Source: JAHEJV01 sp964653555 (GTDB taxonomy: Bacteria > Myxococcota_A > UBA9160 > SMWR01). From it: DNA of 64,000 nucleotides. How positions within the stretch are numbered: position 1 is the stretch's first letter; every line of letters starts with the position of its first letter. The notes below the pieces were generated by a model that worked only from the letters and a program-made list of their open reading frames with translations, ran no database searches and was not told the origin of the DNA. The stretch is taken from positions 11,504 to 75,503 of the forward strand of contig CAZZFT010000008.1 of assembly GCA_964653555.1 (NCBI GenBank), written 5' to 3'. Of the stretch, positions 48,479-57,603 are shown in pieces. The position numbers were made by a program, and so were the translations under genes.

Positions 48479-49281
48479 AGGGCGCCGACGGCTGGGATCC
48501 GCGCCGACGTCCGCTCGGCGAGCTGCGCGCGCAGCTCGACGCGCCGCTGTCGCCCAGCGTCGAGGGGCGCTGGCTGCGCCTGTTGCGCGAGGACGCGCGC
48601 CGCGGTGCACGCGATCTCGTCGCCCAGCTCGAGCGACGCCGCGCCGACCGACGCGCCGAGGCGCGGCGCCTGGCGCGGCTGTTCGCCCATCGCCGGGCAC
48701 TGTTCGCCTCGGGGATCCGTCACGTCGCGGGTGTCGACGAGGTCGGCGTGGGTCCGATGGCCGGCCCGCTGGTGGCCGCCGCCGTGATGCTGCCAGCCCG
48801 CGTCCGGCTGCCGGGACTGAACGACTCGAAGCGTCTGCGCGCCGAGCAGCGCGAGGTGCTCGACGCGGCGATCCGCGCCCAGGCGGTGGCGCTGTGCATC
48901 GCGGAGCTGGAGCCCGCCGAGGTCGACCGTCTCAACGTGTTCCGCGCGGGTCTGGAGGCGATGCGCCGCGCCGTGGCCGGACTCGGCACGCCTCCCGATC
49001 ACGTGATGGTCGACGCCCGGACGATCCCCGCGATCGACGTGCCCCAGACCTCGCTGGTCGGCGGGGACGCCCGCGACGGCTCGATCGCCGCCGCCTCGAT
49101 CGTCGCCAAGGTCTACCGCGACGCTCGCATGCGCGAGCTCGATGCGCGCCACCCGGGCTACGGCTTCGCCCGCCACAAGGGCTACTGCACCCGCGAGCAC
49201 CTGCGGGCCCTGGAGCGGCTCGGCCCGAGTCCCGTGCACCGGGCGAGCTTCTCGCCGGTGGCGCAGCTGTCGCTCCTGTGA
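48475..49281 (+). CDS. rnhB: Ribonuclease HII with N-terminal extension and altered GRG motif
   Basis: A 268-aa enzyme for removing ribonucleotides from DNA. The catalytic Asp88-Glu89 lie in AGVDEVGVGPMAGPLVAAAV; later acidic residues are in MVDARTIP and the segment SIAAASIVAKVYRDARM is standard. Two features are odd: about 80 residues of arginine-rich helix precede the domain, and the usual Gly-Arg-Gly that reads the ribonucleotide junction is Gly91-Val92-Gly93. The GTG start overlaps lpxD (GTGA), and the stop overlaps truD the same way. Confidence 0.9.
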   Translation: MKGADGWDPRRRPLGELRAQLDAPLSPSVEGRWLRLLREDARRGARDLVAQLERRRADRRAEARRLARLFAHRRALFASGIRHVAGVDEVGVGPMAGPLVAAAVMLPARVRLPGLNDSKRLRAEQREVLDAAIRAQAVALCIAELEPAEVDRLNVFRAGLEAMRRAVAGLGTPPDHVMVDARTIPAIDVPQTSLVGGDARDGSIAAASIVAKVYRDARMRELDARHPGYGFARHKGYCTREHLRALERLGPSPVHRASFSPVAQLSLL

Positions 49282-50291
49282 TCCGACTGCGCGCCACGCC
49301 CGAGGACTTCCGCGTCGACGAGGTGGCGCTCTACCCGCCGGTTGGCGAGGGGGGCCACACCTTCCTCCGCGTCGAGAAGCGGCTGCGCACGACCGAGGAG
49401 GTGGCGCGCGACCTCGCGCGGGCTGCGGGGGTGCGCTCCGGCGACGTCGGCTACGCGGGACGCAAGGATCGCGCCGCCGTGACCACCCAGTGGTTCTCGG
49501 TTCCGGCGCTCGACCCCGAGGCGGCTCTCGACCTGCGCCTGTCCGGCGCCCGCGTGCTCGAGGCCGCACGCCATCCGCACAAGCTCCGCACCGGTCACCT
49601 GCGCGCCAACCGCTTCGAGCTGCGCGTGCGCGGCGCCGGGCCCGAGGCGGTCGAGCGCGCGCGACGCCGCCTCGACGAGGCGGTCGCGAGGGGCGTCCCG
49701 AACCGTTTCGGGGCCCAGCGCTTCGGTCGCCACGGCGACAACGCCGAGCGCGCGCGCCAGCTCGGCGCCGGCACGCTGCGCCCGCGCGACCGGCGCGAGG
49801 CGCGCTTCCTCGTCTCGGCCTGGCAGGCGGAGGTGTTCAACGCGGCGCTGGCCGCGCGTCCCCTGCCGCTCGACGTGCTCGAGGCGGGCGACCTCGCGAT
49901 GCGTCACGACTCGGGCGCGGTCTTCGCGGTGGAGGATCCCGAGCGGGAACGGGAGCGCGCGGAGCGCTTCGAGATCAGCCCCACCGGACCGGTGTTCGGA
50001 CCGCGCATGACCTGGCCCGGAGGCGAGGTGGCCAAGCGCGAGCGGGAGGCGATGGTGGTGCACGGTCTCGACCCGGACGCCCTGCGCCTGCCCGGCGTGC
50101 GGGCACGCGGTGCGCGCCGGTCGTTGCGGATGCGACCCGAGGCGCCGGAGCTCGCAGGCGAGGGAGCCGACGCGCTGCTGCGCTTCGCGCTGTCGGCGGG
50201 CAGCTTCGCCTCGGTTCTCGTCGAGGAGCTGTTCGGCGCCTTCGAGGAGGGGCCCGCCGATGACACGCCGCACGGTCAAGGGGTATGCTGA
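49278..50291 (+). CDS. truD: tRNA pseudouridine-13 synthase TruD
   Basis: A 337-aa protein of the TruD family: the catalytic Asp64 in GYAGRKDRAAVTTQWFSV, the Asn/Arg-rich GHLRANRFELRVRG, and GVPNRFGAQRFGRHGDN before the TRUD insertion domain. It isomerises U13 in tRNA-Glu. The GTG start at 49278 overlaps the rnhB stop. Its 3' end (TGACAC and TATGCT) holds the promoter of the cysteine synthase gene. Confidence 0.93.
   Translation: MIRLRATPEDFRVDEVALYPPVGEGGHTFLRVEKRLRTTEEVARDLARAAGVRSGDVGYAGRKDRAAVTTQWFSVPALDPEAALDLRLSGARVLEAARHPHKLRTGHLRANRFELRVRGAGPEAVERARRRLDEAVARGVPNRFGAQRFGRHGDNAERARQLGAGTLRPRDRREARFLVSAWQAEVFNAALAARPLPLDVLEAGDLAMRHDSGAVFAVEDPERERERAERFEISPTGPVFGPRMTWPGGEVAKREREAMVVHGLDPDALRLPGVRARGARRSLRMRPEAPELAGEGADALLRFALSAGSFASVLVEELFGAFEEGPADDTPHGQGVC
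50260..50289 (+). promoter_or_regulatory. Sigma-70-type promoter for the cysteine synthase gene
   Basis: ATGACA, 18 bases, then TATGCT, inside the last codons of truD. The distance to the ATG at 50326 is 36 bases, with AGGAGG in front of it. Confidence 0.5.
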
Positions 50292-50325
50292 CGCGCGGTG
50301 GGCGTCCCGAGCGCAGGAGGATCCG

Positions 50326-51288
<963 letters not shown>

Positions 51289-51309
51289 CCCGCGAGCGAT
51301 GCCGCGGTG

Positions 51310-51831
51310 ATGCGATCCTACCGGGGCGTCTCGCCGCGAATCGATCCGACGGCCTGGATCGCTCCCGGCGCGATCGTGGTCGGCGACGTGGAGATCGGGT
51401 CCGATTCGTCGATCTGGTACGGGACACTCCTGCGCGGCGACGTGAACGCGATCCGCATCGGGCGCCGCACCAACGTTCAGGACCACTGCGTCCTGCACGT
51501 CACCGCCGAGCGCTTCGCGTGCTCGCTGGGGGACGAGGTGACGGTGGGACACCGGGCGGTCGTCCACGGCTGCACGATCGGCGACGGCGCGCTGATCGGA
51601 ATCGGGGCGATCGTGCTCGACGGCGCGCGCGTGGAAGAAGAGGCGTGGATCGCCGCGGGAGCGTTGGTGACTCCCGGGGCCGTGGTGCCCCGGGGCACGC
51701 TGGCGGTGGGCGTGCCCGCGCGCGTGAAGCGTACGCTCGGCGCGAGCGAACGGGAGGAGCAGCGCCAGCGCACGCTTCGCTACGTGGAGACCGCCCGCCA
51801 CCACGCGGACGCGGCGAGAGCGCACTCGTGA
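51310..51831 (+). CDS. Gamma-class carbonic anhydrase-like hexapeptide protein
   Basis: A 173-aa left-handed beta-helix protein of the YrdA/PaaY/CaiE type. RGDVNAIRIGRRTNVQDHCV, VTVGHRAVVHGCTIGDGALI and IGIGAIVLDGARVEE carry the zinc-binding His positions (DHCVLHV, GHRAVVHG). Many relatives show weak or no carbonic anhydrase activity, so the function stays open. ATG 51310 is used (GTG 51307 is adjacent). The stop overlaps the TetR GTG by 4 bases, which links the two. Confidence 0.88.
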   Translation: MRSYRGVSPRIDPTAWIAPGAIVVGDVEIGSDSSIWYGTLLRGDVNAIRIGRRTNVQDHCVLHVTAERFACSLGDEVTVGHRAVVHGCTIGDGALIGIGAIVLDGARVEEEAWIAAGALVTPGAVVPRGTLAVGVPARVKRTLGASEREEQRQRTLRYVETARHHADAARAHS

Positions 51832-52493
51832 CGCGCGTCGCCGATGTCGGCGCCGCCGAGCGGCGGGAGGCACGCAAGGCGCTTTCGCGCGGTCGCATCC
51901 TCGACGCCGCGCGCGAGATCTTCTTCCGCGACGGCTTCATGGAGGCGAACCTCGACGACGTGGCGAAGGGTGCCGGTGTCGCCAAGGGAACGCTCTACCG
52001 GTATTTCGAGAACAAGGCCGAGCTCTACGTCGCGGTGCTCGCGACCAACGGCGAGCTCTTCGAGCGCAAGCTGCGGGAGGCCGGCAGCGACGCCGCGCTC
52101 CCGGCGCCCGAACGCATCCGGCGCATCGCGCGCTTCTACCTGGAGCACTGGACCCAGAACCGCGACTACTTCCAGATCTTCTGGGCGATCGAGAACCAGC
52201 CCGTGATCGGCGCGTTGCCCGAGGGCGTGCTCGAGGAGGTCACGCGACTGTGGCAGAGCTGTCTCCAGATCCTCGCCGAGATCGTCGAGAGTGGAATCGA
52301 GGAGGGGAGCCTCGTGCGCTGCGAGCCGTGGGAGGCCGCGACCGTGCTGTGGACGTTGGCGAACGGCCTGATCCAGAGTGAGTCGAGTCCGCCCCATCGG
52401 CGGATCCGCGGCCGTCCTCTACCCGAGACGTTCGTGCGCGCGATCGATCTCGTGCTCGCCGGACTCGAGAGCCCGACCACCCGCCGGCGTTGA
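51828..52493 (+). CDS. TetR-family transcriptional regulator
   Basis: A 221-aa regulator. The N-terminal helix-turn-helix spans residues about 20-65 (RGRILDAAREIFFRDGFMEA, AKGAGVAKGTLYRYFENKAE), and the C-terminal ligand domain is TetR_C-like (FQIFWAIENQPVIGALPEGV). The ligand and targets are unknown. The GTG start overlaps the gamma-CA stop. The next gene downstream is acpP, with its own promoter overlapping the tetR stop; regulation of lipid genes would be a guess only. Confidence 0.92.
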   Translation: MTRVADVGAAERREARKALSRGRILDAAREIFFRDGFMEANLDDVAKGAGVAKGTLYRYFENKAELYVAVLATNGELFERKLREAGSDAALPAPERIRRIARFYLEHWTQNRDYFQIFWAIENQPVIGALPEGVLEEVTRLWQSCLQILAEIVESGIEEGSLVRCEPWEAATVLWTLANGLIQSESSPPHRRIRGRPLPETFVRAIDLVLAGLESPTTRRR

Positions 52494-52518
52494 CACCGCC
52501 CTCGCCGTGGGGAATGCT
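52490..52518 (+). promoter_or_regulatory. Sigma-70-type promoter for acpP
   Basis: TTGACA, 17 bases, then AATGCT. The -35 box overlaps the TetR stop codon. It leaves a leader of about 120 bases before the acpP ATG at 52644; the rest of that leader shows no ORF and no clear hairpin. Confidence 0.55.
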
Positions 52519-52643
52519 CGCGCGGCCGCTGATGACTCCGGGTCACTCGACACCGGCGGACGTTTCGAGCGTGTCGATCGCGCCGATGCGGACAGGCGTC
52601 TCTCAGGCAGTGTCGCGGGCAAAGAGGTCAATGGGGGTTTGCG

Positions 52644-52886
52644 ATGGGTGACGGCATCGAGATGCAGGTTCGCACGATCCTGGCGGAGCAGCTGGGTCTG
52701 GAGCTTTCGGAGATTCGCCCGGAGGCCAACATCCTCGACGACCTGGGCGCCGACTCGCTCGACGTCGTCGAGATGGTGATGTCCCTCGAGGAGGCCTTCG
52801 ACATCGAGGTGCCCGACGAGGAGGTCGAGGCGATGCGCACGATCTCCGACGTCGAGCGCTACGTCGTCGCCGCCGTCTCCGCTTGA
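52644..52886 (+). CDS. acpP: Acyl carrier protein
   Basis: An 80-aa acidic four-helix protein. The phosphopantetheine Ser38 lies in DLGADSLDVVEMVMSLEEAF, and the tail DVERYVVAAVSA is standard. It carries acyl chains for fatty acid and lipid A synthesis (compare lpxD 4 kb upstream). It stands apart from the usual fab cluster here, between tetR and polA. GGGGGTTTGCG precedes the ATG. Confidence 0.96.
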   Translation: MGDGIEMQVRTILAEQLGLELSEIRPEANILDDLGADSLDVVEMVMSLEEAFDIEVPDEEVEAMRTISDVERYVVAAVSA

Positions 52887-52945
52887 ACCCGGCGGCGTTC
52901 GCGCCGCCCCCGGTCCCGCGGCCGCTCATCGGGTAGCCTTGCGCC

Positions 52946-55621
52946 GTGCCGCCCGACCGCCCGCGCGTCGTCCTCGTCGACGGCACCAACGCCCTCTACC
53001 GCGCCTTCTTCGCGCCGATGGCGGACCTGCGCGCTCCCGATGGCACGCCGACGAAGGCACTGCTCGTGTTCACGAACATGCTGCTGAAGACGCTGCGCGA
53101 GGAGGATCCCGCCTACTGCGTCGTCGTCTTCGATGCGCGCGGCAAGACCTTCCGCCACGAGGTCTACGGGGACTACAAGGCCGGCCGCGACGCGCAGCCC
53201 GAGGACCTGTCCGCCCAGATTCCGCTCGCGCGGGAGATCGTCGCGGCCCTCGACCTTCCGATGGTCGAGATCCCGCGCTTCGAGGCCGACGACGTGATCG
53301 CGACGCTCGTCCGCTGTGCGCCCCCCGAGGCGGAGATCTCGATCGTCTCCACCGACCGCGATCTGATGCAGCTCGTCGACGACCGCGTCGAGCTGCTCGA
53401 CGGGATCCGCGACCGCCGCTATGGACCTGCCGAGGTCGAGGCGCGCTTCGGGGTGCCGCCCGCTCAGGTGCTCGATCTGCGCGCCCTGGTCGGCGACAAG
53501 AGCGACAACATCCCCGGCGTTCGGGGCATCGGCGACAAGGGCGCCGCCCAGCTGATCCGCGAGTGGGGCGATCTCGAGACGCTGCTCGCCCACGCCGACG
53601 AGATCCCGGCGAAGGGCCGGCGTGAGGCGCTCCAGAGCCAGGCCGAGACGGCGCGACTCTCGAAGCGGCTCGCGACGCTGCGCGACGACGTGCCTCTGGA
53701 GGGCGACTTCGACGACTACCGGCGTCGCGCGCCCGACCGCGAACGGCTGCGCGAGATCTACCGGCGCCTGGGCTTCGTGCGACTGCTGGAGGCTCTCGAC
53801 GCCGAGGGCGGGCCGGCCGCGGCCGCCGTGGCGCCGCGCGCGGAGGTCGAGCTGGAGATCGCGAGCGGCGCGAGCGCTCTCGCGGCGGTCGCGAAGCGGA
53901 TCGCGGCGCTGCCGAGCGTCGCGCTGGTGTGTGTGGACGGCGGTGGCAACGCGGTCGCGGCGCGCCCGCTCGGCGTCGCGGTCGCGGTGTCGGACGTCCG
54001 GGCGGCGTGGATTCCGCTCGGCCCGCAGGGCGTCTCCTTCGAGGCGCTCGCGGGAGCCCTGGGGCCGGCGCTCGCCGGCGACGTGGCGTGGATCGGCTCC
54101 GACACCAAGCGCGCGCAGGCGCTGTTCGCCGAGCAGGGCTTCGCGCTGCCCGTGCCCTGGTTCGACGCCGGCCTCGCCGGGGCGCTGCTCGACGCCACGG
54201 GTTCCCAGGGCGTCAGCGCCCTGGTGGCCCAGTACCTGGGGTGGTCGCTGCGCACCTGGGAGGATCTCGCGGGGCGCGGCGCCAAGGCGATCGCGCCCGA
54301 CCAGGTGCCGCCGGCGGACCTGGCGCGCTGGGCCGCAGAGCAGGCGCTCGGGGTGGCGGCGTTGTGCGCACCGCTGCGCGAGCGACTCGACTCCCTCGGC
54401 CTGCTCCATCTCTACGAGCAGGTCGAAACTCCGCTCACGCGCGTGCTCGCGAACATGGAGCGGACCGGCGTCCGCATCGACGAGCTCCTGCTCGCGCGCC
54501 TCGCCTCCGAGTACAAGGATCAGCTCGCGACGATCGAGAAGCAGATCTACGCCTCGGCAGGCGAGGAGTTCCTGATCTCCTCGCCGAAGCAGCTCCAGCA
54601 CATCCTGTTCGAGAAGCTGAAGCTTCCCGTCGTGAAGAAGACCAAGACCGGCTACTCCACCGACGAAGGCGTGCTGGAGCAGCTGGCCGCGAAGCATGAG
54701 CTTCCCGAACGGATCCTGGCCCATCGACGGCTCGCGAAGCTGGTGAACACCTACGTCGACGCCCTGCCGCCGCTGGTGGACGCCCACACCGGTCGCATCC
54801 ACCCCACCTATCACCAGATCGGCGCCGCGACCGGACGGATGTCGGCGACGAACCCGAACGTGCAGAACATCCCGATCCGCACCGCCGAGGGGGTTCGCAT
54901 CCGCGAGGCCTTCGTGCCGGCCGAGGGCTACGTGCTCGCCTCCGCCGACTACTCGCAGGTGGAGCTGCGGATCCTCGCGCACTTCTCGGGGGACGAAGGA
55001 CTGCGCGAGGCCTTCCGCCGCGGTGACGACATCCACCGCGAGACGGCTGCCGAGGTCTGGGAGGTGGATCCCGGGAACGTCAGCGCCGATCAGCGGGCGC
55101 GCGCCAAGGCGGTGAACTTCGGGATCATCTACGGGCTGTCGGCGTTCGGGCTCGCCAACCAGCTCGGGATCGCCACCGCCGAGGCCCAGACGACGATCGA
55201 CACCTACTTCGAGCGCTACCCCGGCGTGCGCCGCTTCATCGACGAGACGATCGCGCGCGCCAAGGAGGAGGGGGCGGTGCGCACGCTGCTTGGCCGCCGG
55301 CGCGCGCTGCCCGACCTGCTGTCGCGCAACCGCGCGCTGCGCCAGGCCGCCGAGCGCATGGCGGTGAACACGGTGATCCAGGGCACGGCCGCCGACCTGA
55401 TCAAGCGCGCCATGCTGGCGGTGGACGAGGCCCTTCGCGCCGCGCGCTCGAGAGCGCGGATGATCCTCCAGGTTCACGACGAGCTGGTGCTGGAGGTGCC
55501 CCAGCGCGAGGTGGAGGGCACCGTGGCCCGCGTGCGCGAGGTGATGGAGGCCGTGCTGCCCCTGAGTGTGCCGCTGCGGGTCGAGGTCGGCGTGGGACGC
55601 AACTGGCGCGAAGCGCATTGA
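52946..55621 (+). CDS. polA: DNA polymerase I, proofreading domain degenerate
   Basis: An 891-aa protein with three parts. Residues 1-285 are the 5'-3' flap nuclease (LVDGTNALYRAFFA, EVYGDYKAGRDAQPED, STDRDLMQLVDD, GDKSDNIPGVRGIGDKGAAQ). Residues about 295-480 align with the 3'-5' exonuclease, but the DxE motif is absent (VALVCVDGGG) and the second acidic site is lost, so proofreading is unlikely. Residues 500-891 are the polymerase (DYSQVELRILAH, RAKAVNFGIIYGLSAFG, VHDELVLEV). It serves Okazaki maturation and repair. The start is GTG 52946; a TAGCCT box lies very close upstream. Confidence 0.95.
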   Translation: MPPDRPRVVLVDGTNALYRAFFAPMADLRAPDGTPTKALLVFTNMLLKTLREEDPAYCVVVFDARGKTFRHEVYGDYKAGRDAQPEDLSAQIPLAREIVAALDLPMVEIPRFEADDVIATLVRCAPPEAEISIVSTDRDLMQLVDDRVELLDGIRDRRYGPAEVEARFGVPPAQVLDLRALVGDKSDNIPGVRGIGDKGAAQLIREWGDLETLLAHADEIPAKGRREALQSQAETARLSKRLATLRDDVPLEGDFDDYRRRAPDRERLREIYRRLGFVRLLEALDAEGGPAAAAVAPRAEVELEIASGASALAAVAKRIAALPSVALVCVDGGGNAVAARPLGVAVAVSDVRAAWIPLGPQGVSFEALAGALGPALAGDVAWIGSDTKRAQALFAEQGFALPVPWFDAGLAGALLDATGSQGVSALVAQYLGWSLRTWEDLAGRGAKAIAPDQVPPADLARWAAEQALGVAALCAPLRERLDSLGLLHLYEQVETPLTRVLANMERTGVRIDELLLARLASEYKDQLATIEKQIYASAGEEFLISSPKQLQHILFEKLKLPVVKKTKTGYSTDEGVLEQLAAKHELPERILAHRRLAKLVNTYVDALPPLVDAHTGRIHPTYHQIGAATGRMSATNPNVQNIPIRTAEGVRIREAFVPAEGYVLASADYSQVELRILAHFSGDEGLREAFRRGDDIHRETAAEVWEVDPGNVSADQRARAKAVNFGIIYGLSAFGLANQLGIATAEAQTTIDTYFERYPGVRRFIDETIARAKEEGAVRTLLGRRRALPDLLSRNRALRQAAERMAVNTVIQGTAADLIKRAMLAVDEALRAARSRARMILQVHDELVLEVPQREVEGTVARVREVMEAVLPLSVPLRVEVGVGRNWREAH

Positions 55622-55703
55622 CGTAGGCGCAATCCAACGCTCGCGGGTCGAATCCGAGCCGTCCCGTCCGCCCGCCACGAGGATCGGCACGCCGGAGGCG
55701 TCA

Positions 55704-56405
55704 TTGGCGCAGCGTACTCCCGCCCCCTCGCGCGATCGCCCACTTCGGTCGGGCTCACCTCCCGAGGACGGGGGACCGCCGGACGCCGAAGCCGTCGCGC
55801 GCGCGCGCCGGGGCGACCGCGAGGCCTTCCGCGTCCTGGTCGAGCGCTACCAGGGGCGGGCCTACGCCCTCGCCGTGCGCGTGCTGCGCGATCCCGATCG
55901 GGCCCGCGACGCCGTGCAGGAGGCGTTCCTGAAGGCCTACGCCGCTCTGGACCGCTTCGAGGGGAGGTCCGGCTTCTACACCTGGCTGTACCGGCTCGTC
56001 TACAACCTGTGCATCGACCTGCTGCGACGCGACCGCACCGGTAGACAGGTGGAGTGGGACGAGGAGGTCGCGCGGGGGGTCGCGGCCGGCGCCGACCTGG
56101 GGGCGGTCGGGGCCGGCTCGGAGCTGGCCGACCCGGCTCGGGCCTGCCACCGGGCCGAGCTGCGCGAGGCCCTGGCCCGGGCGATCGAATCCCTGCCCGA
56201 GGCCGCGCGTCGGACGCTCCTGCTGCGAGAGGTCGATGGATCGTCCTACGAGGAGATCGCCCGGGTCCTGGGCGTTCCGAAGGGAACCGTGATGAGCCGT
56301 CTGTTCTATGCGCGCCGCAGGGTGCGCGAGGAGCTGATCCGGAGCGGCGCCGTGGAGGGTGGCCCCGACGAGCCGGGCGACCCGGAGCAGGGGGGCCCGC
56401 GGTGA
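55704..56405 (+). CDS. ECF-type sigma factor (RpoE-like)
   Basis: A 233-aa sigma factor. Region 2 spans residues about 45-110 (FRVLVERYQGRAYALAVRVL, AVQEAFLKAYAALDRFEG, FYTWLYRLVYNLCIDLLRR) and region 4 about 150-210 (LPEAARRTLLLREVDGSSYE, VPKGTVMSRLFYARRRVRE). The TTG at 55704 is taken as start because GGAGG lies six bases before it. The anti-sigma gene overlaps by 4 bases, the usual pairing that keeps the sigma factor silent until an envelope signal arrives. Confidence 0.9.
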   Translation: MAQRTPAPSRDRPLRSGSPPEDGGPPDAEAVARARRGDREAFRVLVERYQGRAYALAVRVLRDPDRARDAVQEAFLKAYAALDRFEGRSGFYTWLYRLVYNLCIDLLRRDRTGRQVEWDEEVARGVAAGADLGAVGAGSELADPARACHRAELREALARAIESLPEAARRTLLLREVDGSSYEEIARVLGVPKGTVMSRLFYARRRVREELIRSGAVEGGPDEPGDPEQGGPR

Positions 56406-56926
56406 GCCCGCCGCCCCGTCCGACTCCGCGGCGGATCGACGGCGTGCCCGAGCCGCTGGTGCACGCCTATCGCGACGGCGAGCTGTCCCGGCTGGCGCGC
56501 TGGCGCTTCGAGCGGCGCCTGCGGCGCTCTCCCGCGCTGCGCCGCGCGCTGGCGGAGATCGAGCGGACCGGTGCATGGGTGCGGGCGGGGAGGACGGAGG
56601 TGCCGGGTCCCGATCTTTGGGAGGCGGTCGCCCGGCGGCTGCCGGCCTCCGACCCTGAGCGCGGGCAGAGCCGGCTCTCTTCCGGGTTGGGCCGGCTGGC
56701 CTGGCCCGCTGCCGTCGTCGCGGCCGCGGGGGCTGCCGCGGCGATCGTCCTGGGCTGGCCCGCCCGCTGGGAGTCCGCGCCCGGGGGCGTGGTGCGCTGG
56801 ATCGACAGCGGCGGACGGGACGTGATCGTGCTGGAGTCGGACCCCGACACGACGATCATCTGGGTGCTGGGAAGCCCGGGCCCGGAGGCGGCCCGGGGAG
56901 GAGCAGGGGCAGGTGAGCAGGGGTAG
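56402..56926 (+). CDS. Probable anti-sigma factor, single-span membrane protein
   Basis: A 174-aa protein with a cytoplasmic basic helical head (residues 1-90, VHAYRDGELSRLARWRFER: an anti-sigma zinc-finger-like helix without the HxxxCxxC motif), one TM helix (about 97-117, WPAAVVAAAGAAAAIVLGW) and an extracytoplasmic tail (VIVLESDPDTTIIWVLG). Position directly after the ECF sigma gene with a GTGA overlap is the main evidence. It overlaps the next gene by 14 bases. Confidence 0.78.
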   Translation: MSPPPRPTPRRIDGVPEPLVHAYRDGELSRLARWRFERRLRRSPALRRALAEIERTGAWVRAGRTEVPGPDLWEAVARRLPASDPERGQSRLSSGLGRLAWPAAVVAAAGAAAAIVLGWPARWESAPGGVVRWIDSGGRDVIVLESDPDTTIIWVLGSPGPEAARGGAGAGEQG

Positions 56927-57377
56927 AGGCCTACGCGCGCGGCTCGGGGCGACCCTCGCCGTCCTCGCGATGCCGATCGCGTCGGCCGGCGTCGACCCCA
57001 GCCCGGCGGCGGACCGGGTGCCGCTGAACGTGATCGTCGTGCACACCTCCGACGCACCGGGCGGCGTGGACCCCCGGGCGCAGGAGCTCGACGCCCAGCT
57101 CAAGAAGCAGCTCCGCTACGAGAGCATGCGCGTCGTGAGCCAGGAGCGCATCGAGCTGGCGATCGACGAGCTGGGGACGATCGCGCTCCCGGACGGTCGC
57201 ACCGTCCGCTTCCGCCCGATTCACCGGGACGAGACCGGGGTGTTGATCGCCGTCGACGTCGAGGGGGCGGTGAAGCTGGACGCGCGCACCGCGAACCACC
57301 ACAAACTGGTGATCGGCGCCGGGGCGTATCAGGACGGTCACCTGGCCGTCTCCCTGGAGCCGGACTACGCGGACTGA
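56913..57377 (+). CDS. Exported protein of unknown function, third gene of the ECF operon
   Basis: A 154-aa protein with a signal peptide (residues 1-25, LGATLAVLAMPIASAG). The mature part reads VPLNVIVVHTSDAPGGVDPR, then a Lys/Gln-rich helix (ELDAQLKKQLRYESMRVVSQ) and beta strands to the end. I recognise no family. Being cotranscribed with the sigma/anti-sigma pair (14-base overlap), it may sense an envelope signal or be part of the response. The start is GTG 56913. Confidence 0.72.
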   Translation: MSRGRGLRARLGATLAVLAMPIASAGVDPSPAADRVPLNVIVVHTSDAPGGVDPRAQELDAQLKKQLRYESMRVVSQERIELAIDELGTIALPDGRTVRFRPIHRDETGVLIAVDVEGAVKLDARTANHHKLVIGAGAYQDGHLAVSLEPDYAD

Positions 57378-57450
57378 CCCCCGCTGGCGACCGCCCCTCG
57401 GGGGCGAGTCTAGGCCCCGATCCCGCCGCGGCGAAAAACTTCGGAGAATT

Positions 57451-57490
57451 TCTGCCACGCATCCCGCACGGGAGCCACATCCCTGGCAGA
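57451..57490 (-). other. Structured intergenic element (nested hairpin), possible terminator for egtD
   Basis: A 7-bp outer stem (TCTGCCA/TGGCAGA) encloses a second stem (TCCCG-CA-CGGGA). The flanks are unusually A/T-rich for this genome. Read on the minus strand, the hairpin is followed by a T-rich stretch ending GTTTTT about 14 bases on. It lies 114 bases past the egtD stop in a 226-base gap between convergent genes. Confidence 0.4.
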
Positions 57491-57515
57491 CAGCAAAATA
57501 TCCCCTTCCCAGGGA

Positions 57516-57540
57516 GGCCCGGGGTTCCGAACTCCGGGCC
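57516..57540. terminator. Strong GC hairpin between convergent genes
   Basis: GGCCCGGGG-TTCCGAA-CTCCGGGCC forms a 9-bp stem with one G-T pair and a 7-base loop. It sits between the third ECF-operon gene and egtD and could stop transcription from both sides. No T-tract follows. Confidence 0.45.
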
Positions 57541-57603
57541 GTTCCCTTTCTGGGGCCCGCTGTGGCGGGGCCCGCTTCCGGTCGGGCCCGCGCGGGAGCC
57601 CGA

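Noticed and set aside
52859..55690. A 943-codon open frame antisense to polA
   Set aside because: It is a compositional shadow of polA with no recognisable motif. Other long antisense frames, such as 3032-5257 and 29222-30544, were rejected for the same reason.
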